Assembly: GCA_963837695.1 (NCBI GenBank)
Contig: CAWINZ010000005.1
Location: forward strand, 1 to 64,000
DNA length: 64,000 nucleotides
From: VRUE01 sp963837695
Lineage (GTDB): Bacteria > Actinomycetota > Thermoleophilia > Solirubrobacterales > 70-9
Direction of reading: 5' to 3'
Shown: one piece after another, positions 1-8,561 of the stretch
Layout of the letters: the number at the start of each line of letters is the position of its first letter
Numbering within the stretch: position 1 is the stretch's first letter
Program-made: the position numbers and the translations under genes
Notes under the pieces: model-generated
What the model was told of the DNA's origin: nothing
Databases searched by the model: none
The model's input: only the letters and a program-made list of their open reading frames with translations

Positions 1-3000
1 CGCGGTCTTCGCTGGAGACCAGGTAGACACGCGAGAGGTCCTCGCTCATCCCCATGACGCCTTTCACCCCCCCGGCGATCGTGCTCCGCGCCCCCCCCGC
101 GCCGGCGATCGCCGCGTCCACGTCGACTTCGATGAGCGTTTCGCCTTCGCTGTATAGGGCCTTGGTGGCGCTCGGGTCGGCGCCGCGGAAGATCGCTTTG
201 CCGCTGCTGATCTGGTAGGTCGCAGCACCGGGGGAGGCGGGGTCGGTGCGCAGGTAGAGCGTCGCCGGGCCCTTCGTCTGCCCGGCGCTCTGCGCAGACC
301 AGAAGATCCGCGACCCGTCGGCCGAGACCGCGCCGGCGACGGAGTCAAAGAAGCGCTTGTTGCCGAGCAGCGCCGTCCCCACCGTCGCCTCGGTATGCGC
401 CGCCCGCCCGCCGGGCAGAACGCTCACCAGGTGCAGGGCGCCGCTCCCGTCATGCAGGTAGACCCTTGCGAAGCGCCCCTCCGTGGGCCGTGGTTCGGGC
501 GCCGCGGGGCTCGGCCCCGGGCTGCTCGGCAGCGAGCCGCTCGCCCGGCTCACCGCCCCGCCGGCGTTTGAGCCCTTGACCACGCACTGGAAGGCCGCCG
601 CGGAGGCGAGCTCGCCTGCCGCGAGGGTGAAGGTCGCGGTCTGGGAGCCGCGGGTGATTTCGGCGGCTTTGTCGAGCGCCTTGCCGTTTCGATACCACTG
701 GTAGGAGAAGGCCGGTTCGCCCTGCCAACCCGCTGCGCCAGGGTCACAGGTGAGCGTCTGGGCGCCGGGGCCCCCGACTTCGAGCGCTGCGTCGGCCTCG
801 GGCGCGGGGATCACCGCCGGGGCGATCGGCGGCGCCGTCGCGGGCATCGGCTCGACCACCTCGGCGGGGTCGGTCACCTGGGTGGCCCCGGCAAAGCCGC
901 CGCCGCTGCCTTTGTCTTCGCTTTCGTTTTCGGCGAAGACCTGGCACTGGATCGCCTTGCCGGCGTCCGCGGCTTTGGTTTTGTACTGGGGGTTGATGGC
1001 TTCGCTTTTCGGCGCGATCGGTTCGCCGTTTCGCAGCCAGCGGTAGGTGACTTTGGCCCCCGTGACGGAGATCTCGCAGCTGAGTTCCGTTTCAACAGGC
1101 ACCGTCATCGCCCCAGGGGTGAGCGCGGCGCGGCTCTTGAAGACCGAGACGGAGCCGTCGGCGCTGAAGCCGCCGAGGATCGTGGAGGAGAAGACTCCCG
1201 TCGGTTCGATCTGCTTGCCAAAGCCAGGCGGGGCGATGCTCGAGAGCAGCTCATAGCTCCCCGCCCCCGCGCCGCAGTTGCGGCGCCGGTAGAGGTTGGG
1301 CACCGCGGGCGGCGCCCCCGGGGCGAGCGCCAGGTCGGTGTCCTGCACGAGCCACTCGCTGCAGAGGTCCTCGCTGAAGGCGCTGGTCAGCGCGAAGGTG
1401 TATGCCGAGCCGGGGCTGGTCAGCATCGAGATGCCTTCGCGCGGGGCGCTGACGGGCTCTGAGGACCATCCCGAGGCGCCGTCGCGGCTCGCCAGGTACT
1501 GGGAGGCATAGGGCGAGGAGGGCGGGTCGCCGAAGGCGTGCAGGGTCGCGTAGGCCAGCGAGCCCCCCTGTGGGGTGGCCTGGTCGACCCTGGCCAGGGT
1601 CCCACCCAGCGCATCTTCGCGTGTTTTCGAACGGCGCCAGGATGTCGGCCCCGTCTTTGTCGATCGGGCTGACCAGCTCATATGCCCGGCAGTCGGGCAG
1701 CTGGGAGCCGGGGCCGGCGCGCAGCGCTTCATTAGCGCAGCTCGCCCCTCCCAGGGCCCCGGGGGTCGTCGAGAGCGTCCTGGCCGCACTCGGAAAGTCG
1801 CCGAAGAGGTCGTGGGCGACGTAGCGGTAGCGGTAGGTCGTGCCGGGGGCCAGGCCGGTCACCAGAATGCTGCGCTCGGTCGTTCCTTCGCCGAGGCCGA
1901 AGTCAAGCGGCGCGGTCACGTGGGCTTTGGCGAACCCTTCGCTCTCATAGCTCGCCTCATCGACGTATTCGAACTCGAGACCGGTCGGGATCCCGCTCGG
2001 GTCAAGCTGCGCGTGCAGACGGGCTGAGTCCGCTCCCACCTGGGTCGCCCAGAGGGGGCCCGGTTTCAGCGGCGCCAGCGTGGTGAATTCCCCCACCGGG
2101 CCCGCGACGGCATCGCCGTTGTCGGCCACCGCGCGAAAGACGTATCCGGTTTCGGCCTCAAGGCACTCGCCCGCTTCGATCTTGGCCTGCAGTTCTTCTT
2201 CGGGGTCGGGGCAGGAGACCTGAAAGCTCGTGTCGGTCGGCTTCACGTCGCCGGGATTCGTGAAGTTGGCCGGGATCGGATCGGGGCTCGTCTGGGCCGG
2301 TTGGCTCTCAAAGGCATCGGTGAAGCCGTCGCCGCCTTCGCCGATGTCTTTTTCATAGCCGGCCTTCTCGATGTATTGGTAGCGGACGGTGGTCGCGGCG
2401 CCCTCGGGGTTGACCCGTGCGCGCAGCGTCGCGCGCACGTTGCCCACCGGGGTGGCGCGGGTGTCGAAGGGCAAGACCACGGGGCCGGGGGGCTCTTCGT
2501 CAAGGCGCGCCACGCGGCGCGGGCCGGCGCTGTCGACCGCGAACAGGTGGCGCTCGCCGCCTCCGTCGAGATAGGCGCCAAGCGATTCCGTGAAGCTGCG
2601 CAGCGTGCCGTTGCCGTAGTGCACGCGGACCGGGGCGCCGGCTTCGTCGTACTCATAGATCGCCGTCGTGCCGCCTTCGCTTTGGCCGGTGCTGTCGGCG
2701 ATGAGGATGTCGCCGGAGGCGCGGTCGATCGCGACGTCCTTGATATTCAGCGGTAGGAGCGGCGTCGCGCAGAAGCCGATGCAGGCGCCCGAGGGGTCAT
2801 ACTTCCGCACCCCTTCGAGGTTGCCGAGGTAGACGTTCCCCGCCCCGTCGGCGGCGATCCCGCCGGGGTTGAAGTTGCCGCCGGGATCGAACGCGAAGAC
2901 GCCTTCAAAAGCACCGGCCGGGGCGAACTCCTGCACGCGGGTGTCGAGGGCCACCACTCCGGGTCCGACGCTCCTTTCGATCCTGTCGCCGACGAAGACC

Positions 3001-3638
3001 GCGCCTTCCTTGCCGACCGCCACCTTGATGAAACTCGTGCTGAGCTGCCCGTCGGCCGCGCCTGAGACCCCCGCCTTGCAGGTGTCGCCCGAGATCGCCG
3101 TGCACACGTCCCCACCCGTGCTCTGGTTCACGCCGTCGCCGAACATCAGGCTGAATGCCCCGGCCCCGCTGAAGCGCTGCACCCGGGCGTTGCCGTCGAT
3201 CACGAAGACGTCTCGGTAGGAGGAGCTTGCCGGGTCGTTGTCGACGGCGAGCGACCTGCCCCCATTGAGCTGGCCGGCGCCGGCCCCCGAGATCCCCGCT
3301 TTGCAGACAGTGGTGCAGGTCTCCAACCCGTCCCCGACAGTGTCGCCCGGCGCCCCCTCGGGGGCGACGTCCCAGCCGAAGGCCCGCAGGAAGCCGCCGT
3401 CTGCGTCAAAGACGTCGACCCGGTTGTTGCCCGCATCGCAGACGTAGACCTCCCCGCTCGCTTCATCGACCGCCAGCGCGACGGGAGATTCGCACTGCCC
3501 CGCGCCCGAGCCACCCGAGGGGCAGAAGGTGATGTCCGCCGAGGCCGCCGGGGCCCACAGGAGCGCCGCGCACACGGCGATCGCCGCGGCCACGGCCACC
3601 GACCCGATCGCCGGCACCCACCTGAATCTAGACGTCAT
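1..3638 (-). pseudogene. NHL-repeat giant secreted protein, copy 1 (frameshifted, runs off the window)
   Basis: This is a near-identical paralogue of the intact 1551-aa gene at 8558-13213. The first ~673 codons read from ATG 3638: signal peptide ending APAASA, NHL-type repeats (DEASGEVYVCDAGNNRVDVF), two fibronectin-III-like segments and the CRAYELVSP motif. Near 1611-1619 one extra base relative to copy 2 shifts the frame. The original frame then runs about 122 unrelated residues to a stop at 1251, while the ancestral frame stays open from about 1610 to the window edge, covering the Ig-like and start of the TolB-like part. By family architecture it would be an exported surface or extracellular protein. 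Either the gene is broken, or a short NHL-only protein is made, or the base is a sequencing error. The C-terminus lies outside the window. Confidence 0.75.
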
Positions 3639-3671
3639 CTCTGCCTTCGCTCATCCCTGGTTCCCAGAGTC

Positions 3672-3701
3672 ACTGTATCGGCACGTCGCCGTCTCTGTCA
3701 A
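3672..3701 (-). promoter_or_regulatory. Promoter of NHL copy 1
   Basis: On the minus strand there is TTGACA (3701-3696), an 18-bp spacer and TACAGT (3677-3672), close to the sigma-70-type consensus. It lies about 34 bp before ATG 3638 and directly after the hairpin at 3705-3734. The same elements are at 13247-13276 before the intact copy. Confidence 0.65.
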
Positions 3702-3704
3702 GGA

Positions 3705-3734
3705 ACAGCCCGGTGGCTCGCGCCACCGGGCTGT
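3705..3734 (-). terminator. Hairpin terminator after small secreted gene A
   Basis: A perfect 12-bp stem (ACAGCCCGGTGG with its complement) encloses a 6-nt loop. It separates small gene A from the NHL promoter, and an identical copy is at 13280-13309. The U-rich run is better on the plus strand (CTTTTC), so termination may be bidirectional. Confidence 0.55.
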
Positions 3735-3802
3735 CTTTTCCCGTCGCCTTCCGCGAGGCACGCGGAGAATCGACGACACTCACTCCTACGCTGTGCTTAG
3801 CG

Positions 3803-4498
3803 CTATTCGCTCAATGTGACGTCGATCTGATACCGGTTGAGTCATCCGCCCTTACTGTGATTTCGCCGTAGTAGAAGGCGTGGCTGTTCGCCGCCTGTGG
3901 GCAGAGCAGGCCCTGTGACTTCGTCGTGTCGACTGTCACTCCGTCGGCGACCACATCGATGTCGTCCGGACCGCTCGCGTTTGTTGTGTTTGTAGCTGTG
4001 ATCGGACCCATGCTTGTCTGTCGCCCAGACTGTGTAGGTGCAGACCGTGGCGGTATTGCCTTCGTTCCTGATTGTGATCGTCGGGCCTGTCCCTGTGCAG
4101 CCGGTGATGTCGAGTTCCCCTTCGACGAAGTGGTGCGTCCCTTCTTCTTTGCCGCCGCCGAGGGTGTAGTGACAGTCGTTCATGTCGACTATGACCGGCA
4201 GGGTCTGACTTCCCACTTTCGCTGTGCAGTCTTCCTCATAGACGATTTCTCCGAGTGTGATGCTGGGATCGCCGTTGTTCACCGTGGCGTCGCCTGTGAG
4301 TTTGTTGCATTTGAGTTCGGATTCATTTTCCGCGCCGGGATTCACGATAAATTCCTGCACCCCGATCGATTCGGTTGTCAGTGTCGCTTCGTCTTCGATT
4401 GTCACCACGGGCGAGGCCTGCGCCGCCGAGGCGATGAAGGCGCTCATCGCGAAGACCGCGACCAGCGCGAGCCCGAGGGCTTTGAGATTGCGAGTCAT
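3803..4498 (-). pseudogene. Small Cys-rich secreted protein, copy A (two frameshifts)
   Basis: This is a paralogue of the intact 231-aa gene at 13378-14073. ATG 4498 is chosen because the conserved MTRNLKALGLAL signal peptide starts there, preceded by GAAAGGAT. Residues 1 to about 160 are intact, with the VYEEDC and DITGCTGTGP motifs. One extra base near 4010-4020 then shifts the frame, and the continuation is readable in another frame (ITATNTTNAS to GLLCPQ). A second shift near 3825-3835 spoils the ending; the ancestral DVTLSE-stop is still readable at 3803. The function of the family is unknown; a signal peptide and conserved cysteines suggest an exported, disulfide-bonded beta protein. Confidence 0.7.
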
Positions 4499-4574
4499 GC
4501 TTGATCCTTTCGATTCTTTTTCACGCGACGCGGGTGCGCCGCGCGTCCGTCCCATCGACCGGGACGGTGCGCTC

Positions 4575-4604
4575 TTCTTAGCCGATCTTGGGCGCTTTAG
4601 TCAA
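4575..4604 (-). promoter_or_regulatory. Promoter of small secreted gene A
   Basis: Minus-strand TTGACT (4604-4599), 18-bp spacer and TAAGAA (4580-4575). The same arrangement sits in the ~190-bp upstream block of all three paralogues, which argues for function. The predicted 5' leader is about 70 nt. Confidence 0.5.
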
Positions 4605-4744
4605 GTTTTATCGCTCCATTGGTCGAGGCGCATCCGAGCGGCCCGGTTTTCCCCCGCAAACCCCGTGTGAGCATTTCCCGCGCGCGCAGATCCGCGTGCG
4701 CGGAAAATGGCACCCGACGGGCTCCGTGGCGCCGCTGCGGCGAT

Positions 4745-4776
4745 GACAGCGCGGTGGCTCTCGCCACCGCGCTGTC
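4745..4776 (-). terminator. Hairpin after small secreted gene B
   Basis: A perfect 13-bp stem (GACAGCGCGGTGG with its complement) and 6-nt loop begin 12 bp beyond the stop of copy B. It resembles the ones after copies A and C in place and sequence. No strong U-run follows. Confidence 0.5.
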
Positions 4777-4787
4777 CCTCCCTCCTC

Positions 4788-5484
4788 CTATTCGCTCATT
4801 GTGACGTCGATCGGGTTTAGGCTTCCGTCCTCCGCGGTGAGTGTGAGTTCGCCGTAGAAGAAGACGTGTTTGTTCGCCGCCTGCGGGCAGAGAAGGCCCT
4901 GTGACTTCGTCACGTCGAATGTCACTCCGTCAAAGACCAGGTCGACATCGTCTTTGCCGCTCGCGTTTGTTGTGTTTGTGGATGTGATCGGGCCCATGTT
5001 GTTTGTCGCCCAGAATGTGTAGGTGCAGACCGTCGCGGTATTCGCCTTCGTTCCTGACTGTCAGGGTCGGGCCTGTCCCGGTGCAGCCGGTGATGTCGAG
5101 CAGGCCGTTGACGAAGTGGTGCGTCCCGTCTTCTTCGCCGCCGTGGAAGGTGTAGTGGCAGCCGTTCATGTCGAATATGACCGGCAGCGTCTGAGATCCC
5201 ACGCGCACTGTGCAGTCTTCCTCATACACGAGTTCTTGGAGTGTGATGCTGGTGTCGCCGTTGTTCACCGTGGCGTCGCCTGTGAGTTCGGCGCATTCGA
5301 GGGTCTCTTCATTTTCCGCGCCGGGGTTGAAGACAAATTGCTGCCTCCCGATCGATTCGGTTGTCAGTGTCGCTTCTTTTTCGACTGTCACCACGGGCGA
5401 GGCCTGCGCCGCCGAGGCGATGAAGGCGCTCATCGCGAAGACCGCGACAAGTGCGAGCCCGAGGGCCTTGAGATTGCGAGTCAT
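4788..5484 (-). pseudogene. Small Cys-rich secreted protein, copy B (one frameshift)
   Basis: This is the third paralogue of the family. ATG 5484 starts the same MTRNLKALGLAL signal peptide after a GAAAGGAA ribosome site. The reading frame is intact to the NEG residues near codon 147. One extra base at about 5041-5047 (relative to copies A and C) then shifts it, giving an unrelated tail that ends about 4930. The ancestral frame continues as SPVVT-type beta protein to DVTMSE and a stop at 4788. The frameshift is independent of those in copy A. Confidence 0.7.
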
Positions 5485-5560
5485 GTTCGTTCCTTTCGGT
5501 TCCTCTGAGGCGCGGCGCGGGTGCGCCGCGCACCGTCCCATCGAGTGAGGCGGTGCGCTC

Positions 5561-5590
5561 CTCTTAGCCGATCTGGGGCGCTTTAGTCAA
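5561..5590 (-). promoter_or_regulatory. Promoter of small secreted gene B
   Basis: Minus-strand TTGACT (5590-5585), 18-bp spacer, TAAGAG (5566-5561). It is positioned exactly as in copies A and C. Confidence 0.5.
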
Positions 5591-5720
5591 GCTTTATCGT
5601 TCCATTGCTCGGTGGGCCTCTGAGCGGCCCCGTTTTCCCCCGCAAACCCCGTGTGAGCATTCCCCGCGCGCACAGATCCACATGCGCGGCAAGTTGCCCC
5701 CGAGGGCCTTCGTGGACGCT

Positions 5721-8561
5721 CTAGCGTCTGTGGTGTCGGGCGCTGTGGCGCTTGTGCTTCGCGCAGCCGGCCGGGCGGAACAGGGCGCGGGCGTTGTGCG
5801 GGCGGTCGTTTTGCCCGAGCAGGCGCAAGATCGCCCGCGAGCGGTGCGCGCAGAGGTTTCGCGAGTTGACGATCAGGCCCTTGCGGCCGCCCTGCATCGC
5901 CAAGACGAAGCGGCTGACGGGCAGGTCGGGGATCGTTTCAAAGGAGGCGCGGATGCCGCCCTTGTGGGAGTCGATGCGCCCGACCAGCTCTGCGTCGACT
6001 TGCGCGGAGGGTGGGCCTTTGAGCGCGACCACGAGGTCGGGCAGCTTGTGATTTGAGGAGCGTAGGTAGACGGGGCCGGTGGCGGGGCCGTCGATCAGCG
6101 GCGAGTAGGCCCTCGCCTGCCCATAGACCGCCCCCGCGGGGCAGTGGGCGCCGTTGCCGGGCGGGGCGGCGAACTGCACGCGGGTGCAGACCGTGCGGAT
6201 GTGGGCCTGCTCGAGGAAGGCAGAGCGCGGCAGGGTGACCACGGCGCTGGAGAAGTTGGCGTCCTCGGGACGGGGGCGGACCACGGTGCGCAGGGCCGGG
6301 TGGGCGCCGCGGCGGGTGCCGCCGAGGAGGTTGAAGGAGAGGCGCGGCTTGAAGCCCAGGCGGGCACAGCCGGCGGCGCGGAAGCGGTCTGAGAGCGCGA
6401 CGCCGACGTCATCGGCGGGGTCAAAGACGTCGGGGCCCGAGCCAAACAGGGTCGCCTTGGTGGCAAAGGGGCTGCAGTCGGTGGGGTTTGAGATGAAGCC
6501 GGGGCGCCCGACGTCGAGCTGTAGGTCCCTGACCTTCAAGACGATGCCCTCGAGGATGTGGGGGATCGGATCTGAGGAGGAGCCCTCGGCCTTTACCTGC
6601 AGCGTGACCGGGTCTAGCGCCAGGCCCTCGCGCACGACCACGGTGCCGACGTCAAAGGGCCCGGCCACCGCGGGGGTGATCGAGACCACGCTCAGCGGGC
6701 TGCCCTTGTAGGGGGGGGCCAGGTAGAGGCGCCCGGGGACGTAGATCAGCTGGGAGCCCACGCCCGCGCCGGCCTCGGTGGTGCCGATCAGCGAGTCGGC
6801 GGGGCAGGAGGGCGAGGCCTGCTCGGCGCGGCCGCTGCGGGTGCGCGCGGCGGCGATCTGGGCCTCCCCGCAACGCCCGAGCCCCGCGATCGTCCCGACC
6901 ACGCCGGGCGGCAGGGTGGCGGCGAAGCGGGTCATGTCCTGGTCCCCGTCGCGGCGGGTGAGGCGCATCAGGAAGGGCGAGTGGGACTTGGCGTGGTTGT
7001 TCAGCGTGCCCGCTTCAAAGCCCGGCTTAAAGGGCGGGGTCCCGGCGGGCGGGCAGGGGCCCCCGCCGGGGCCGGCGCTCACCCGGAAGCCCGCCGAGAC
7101 GCTCAGCGGGTGGGCGGGGTCAGCCCAGGGGGTGAGGACCGCCTCGGCGTTGTAGGGGCCGCAGCCCGGCGGGGTGATCAGCGGCGAGGTCGCGCCCTCG
7201 CGCAGGCGCACCGCGACGCGGCTGAGCGGGAACTGGGGCAGCTCCTGGCCGGGTTCGCCGAAGCTCGTGATGATCTGCCCGCTGACCGGGTCGGGGCTGA
7301 CCCGCCCGGCGAGCTTGACCAAGATGCCGAGTTGGGGGTCCCTGATCACCATGTAGAGGGCGAGCAGGGAGCCGAAGGGGTTGTTGCCCTGTTCGGCCAC
7401 ATAGAGGGAGCCCTTGAGCAGCTCGTCCTTCAGCAGCGGGGTTTCGACTTCCACCGTGCCCACCTTGGAGGCCTGCGGGCAGCCCCCGCCCGGGGCGGTG
7501 TCGACCGCCTCGCGCTCGAAGTCAGCCGGCGAGCAGGCCGCCAGGCCGGCCGCGGTGGAGGGGTTGAGCGTCATCCCCTCGGGCAGCTTCAGCGTCCCCT
7601 TCTTTATGTCAGAGGCGGCGATGCCGGTCGGGTTGGCGAGCCCTTCGTCTTCGATGTTCAGCTCGAAGTCAAGGCCCGAGGGGCTGGAGGCCTGGGTGGT
7701 GGTGGGGGCGACGCTCGCGCGCGGGGCGAAGACGAGCTTCTCACAGCCGGTGAAGCCCACCGGCTGGGGCGGTTCGGCGTCGTCGTGGGTGAGCAGGGAG
7801 TGCTCGAAGCTCTCCCCGTTCCATGAGAGCGCCCGGAAGGTCGTGGGGAGCGGGCCCTCACAGGCGCGCGGGGTGGTCAGGAACGGCACCGGGGGGACGC
7901 CGGCTTCCACCGCGCCGGCGCGTTCGGCGTCGTGCTCGGCAGCGGCGGGCACGCCCCAAAAGACCGTGTGGGCGGCGTAGAAGTTGACCACGTTGGTCAC
8001 GTTGTCGGTGGTGGCGAGGATGCTGTATGGGGGGGTGGGTTCGATCGAGGCTTCGACGGTGACCGGGACGCCCAGCACCCAGAAGCCGAACTTGGCGACC
8101 GAGCCCGGCGGCGGGTCGAGGTTGAAGATGGGGGTCACCGGCAGCGTTTCGAAGGGCGCCCCCGCGGTCACCTGGGCGCTGCCCAGGCGGGTCGCGACCG
8201 GGCAGCCGGTTTCGCCGCCGAGGAATTCGAGCACCGGGCAGGTCGGCACCGCGCGGGGGTTGCCGGCCAGGCCGGGGATCTGGACCACGTGGAGGTCTCG
8301 GACTTCCCCGTCGGGGACTTCGCCGATCTCGGGCAGGGCCGGTTCGGGGCGGGTGTTTGCCGCCAGGTCGACCGTGAGCGCGAAGGGGTGGGCGCCGGCC
8401 TGGCTGAGCGTCGCTCCCAGCTCCCCCGCTTCGGCCCCCGGGGGAGGGGCTTCGGTGAAGGTGACGTCGAGGTCCTTTAAGCCAAAGCCCGCGCTCGCGG
8501 GGGCGGCGGCGAGGAGCGCCGCCGCGAGGGCGAGGGCGAGGGCCGAGAGCAGGCGGCTCAT
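5721..8561 (-). CDS. Large secreted protein of unknown function (946 aa)
   Basis: The start is ATG 8561, not the upstream in-frame codons: here the clear signal peptide begins (MSRLLSALALALAAALLAA, ending ASA), and ATG overlaps the stop of the NHL gene as ATGA, indicating translational coupling. The mature protein opens FGLKDLDVTF and has repeated beta-rich blocks with Pro/Gly and Cys-containing segments (CPVLEFLGGETGCP, CSPADFER, CGPYNAE, CTRVQFAAPPG). It ends in a very basic tail (KHKRHSARHHRR), like its NHL partner. I cannot name a domain. It resembles conserved secreted proteins of Thermoleophilia, which is recollection rather than something shown here. A cell-wall or surface role with the NHL protein is inferred. 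Confidence 0.8.
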   Translation of the reverse strand: MSRLLSALALALAAALLAAAPASAGFGLKDLDVTFTEAPPPGAEAGELGATLSQAGAHPFALTVDLAANTRPEPALPEIGEVPDGEVRDLHVVQIPGLAGNPRAVPTCPVLEFLGGETGCPVATRLGSAQVTAGAPFETLPVTPIFNLDPPPGSVAKFGFWVLGVPVTVEASIEPTPPYSILATTDNVTNVVNFYAAHTVFWGVPAAAEHDAERAGAVEAGVPPVPFLTTPRACEGPLPTTFRALSWNGESFEHSLLTHDDAEPPQPVGFTGCEKLVFAPRASVAPTTTQASSPSGLDFELNIEDEGLANPTGIAASDIKKGTLKLPEGMTLNPSTAAGLAACSPADFEREAVDTAPGGGCPQASKVGTVEVETPLLKDELLKGSLYVAEQGNNPFGSLLALYMVIRDPQLGILVKLAGRVSPDPVSGQIITSFGEPGQELPQFPLSRVAVRLREGATSPLITPPGCGPYNAEAVLTPWADPAHPLSVSAGFRVSAGPGGGPCPPAGTPPFKPGFEAGTLNNHAKSHSPFLMRLTRRDGDQDMTRFAATLPPGVVGTIAGLGRCGEAQIAAARTRSGRAEQASPSCPADSLIGTTEAGAGVGSQLIYVPGRLYLAPPYKGSPLSVVSITPAVAGPFDVGTVVVREGLALDPVTLQVKAEGSSSDPIPHILEGIVLKVRDLQLDVGRPGFISNPTDCSPFATKATLFGSGPDVFDPADDVGVALSDRFRAAGCARLGFKPRLSFNLLGGTRRGAHPALRTVVRPRPEDANFSSAVVTLPRSAFLEQAHIRTVCTRVQFAAPPGNGAHCPAGAVYGQARAYSPLIDGPATGPVYLRSSNHKLPDLVVALKGPPSAQVDAELVGRIDSHKGGIRASFETIPDLPVSRFVLAMQGGRKGLIVNSRNLCAHRSRAILRLLGQNDRPHNARALFRPAGCAKHKRHSARHHRR

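Larger units (their letters stand above)
1..4690. repeat. Direct repeat, left copy (partner 9574-14262)
   Basis: Bases from 1 upward match those from 9574 upward at an offset of 9573, then 9572 after about 1620 and 9575 after about 2770. The match continues through the NHL promoter, hairpin, small secreted gene and its promoter. The NHL part is nearly identical, with only scattered substitutions and two divergent patches (about 1564-1655 and 2690-2770). The small gene is more diverged. The left end is outside the window. Confidence 0.85.

Noticed and set aside
1590..1640. Programmed ribosomal frameshift in NHL copy 1
   Set aside because: No slippery run or following structure is obvious, and the patch differs from the intact copy by several substitutions, so mutation or conversion is simpler.
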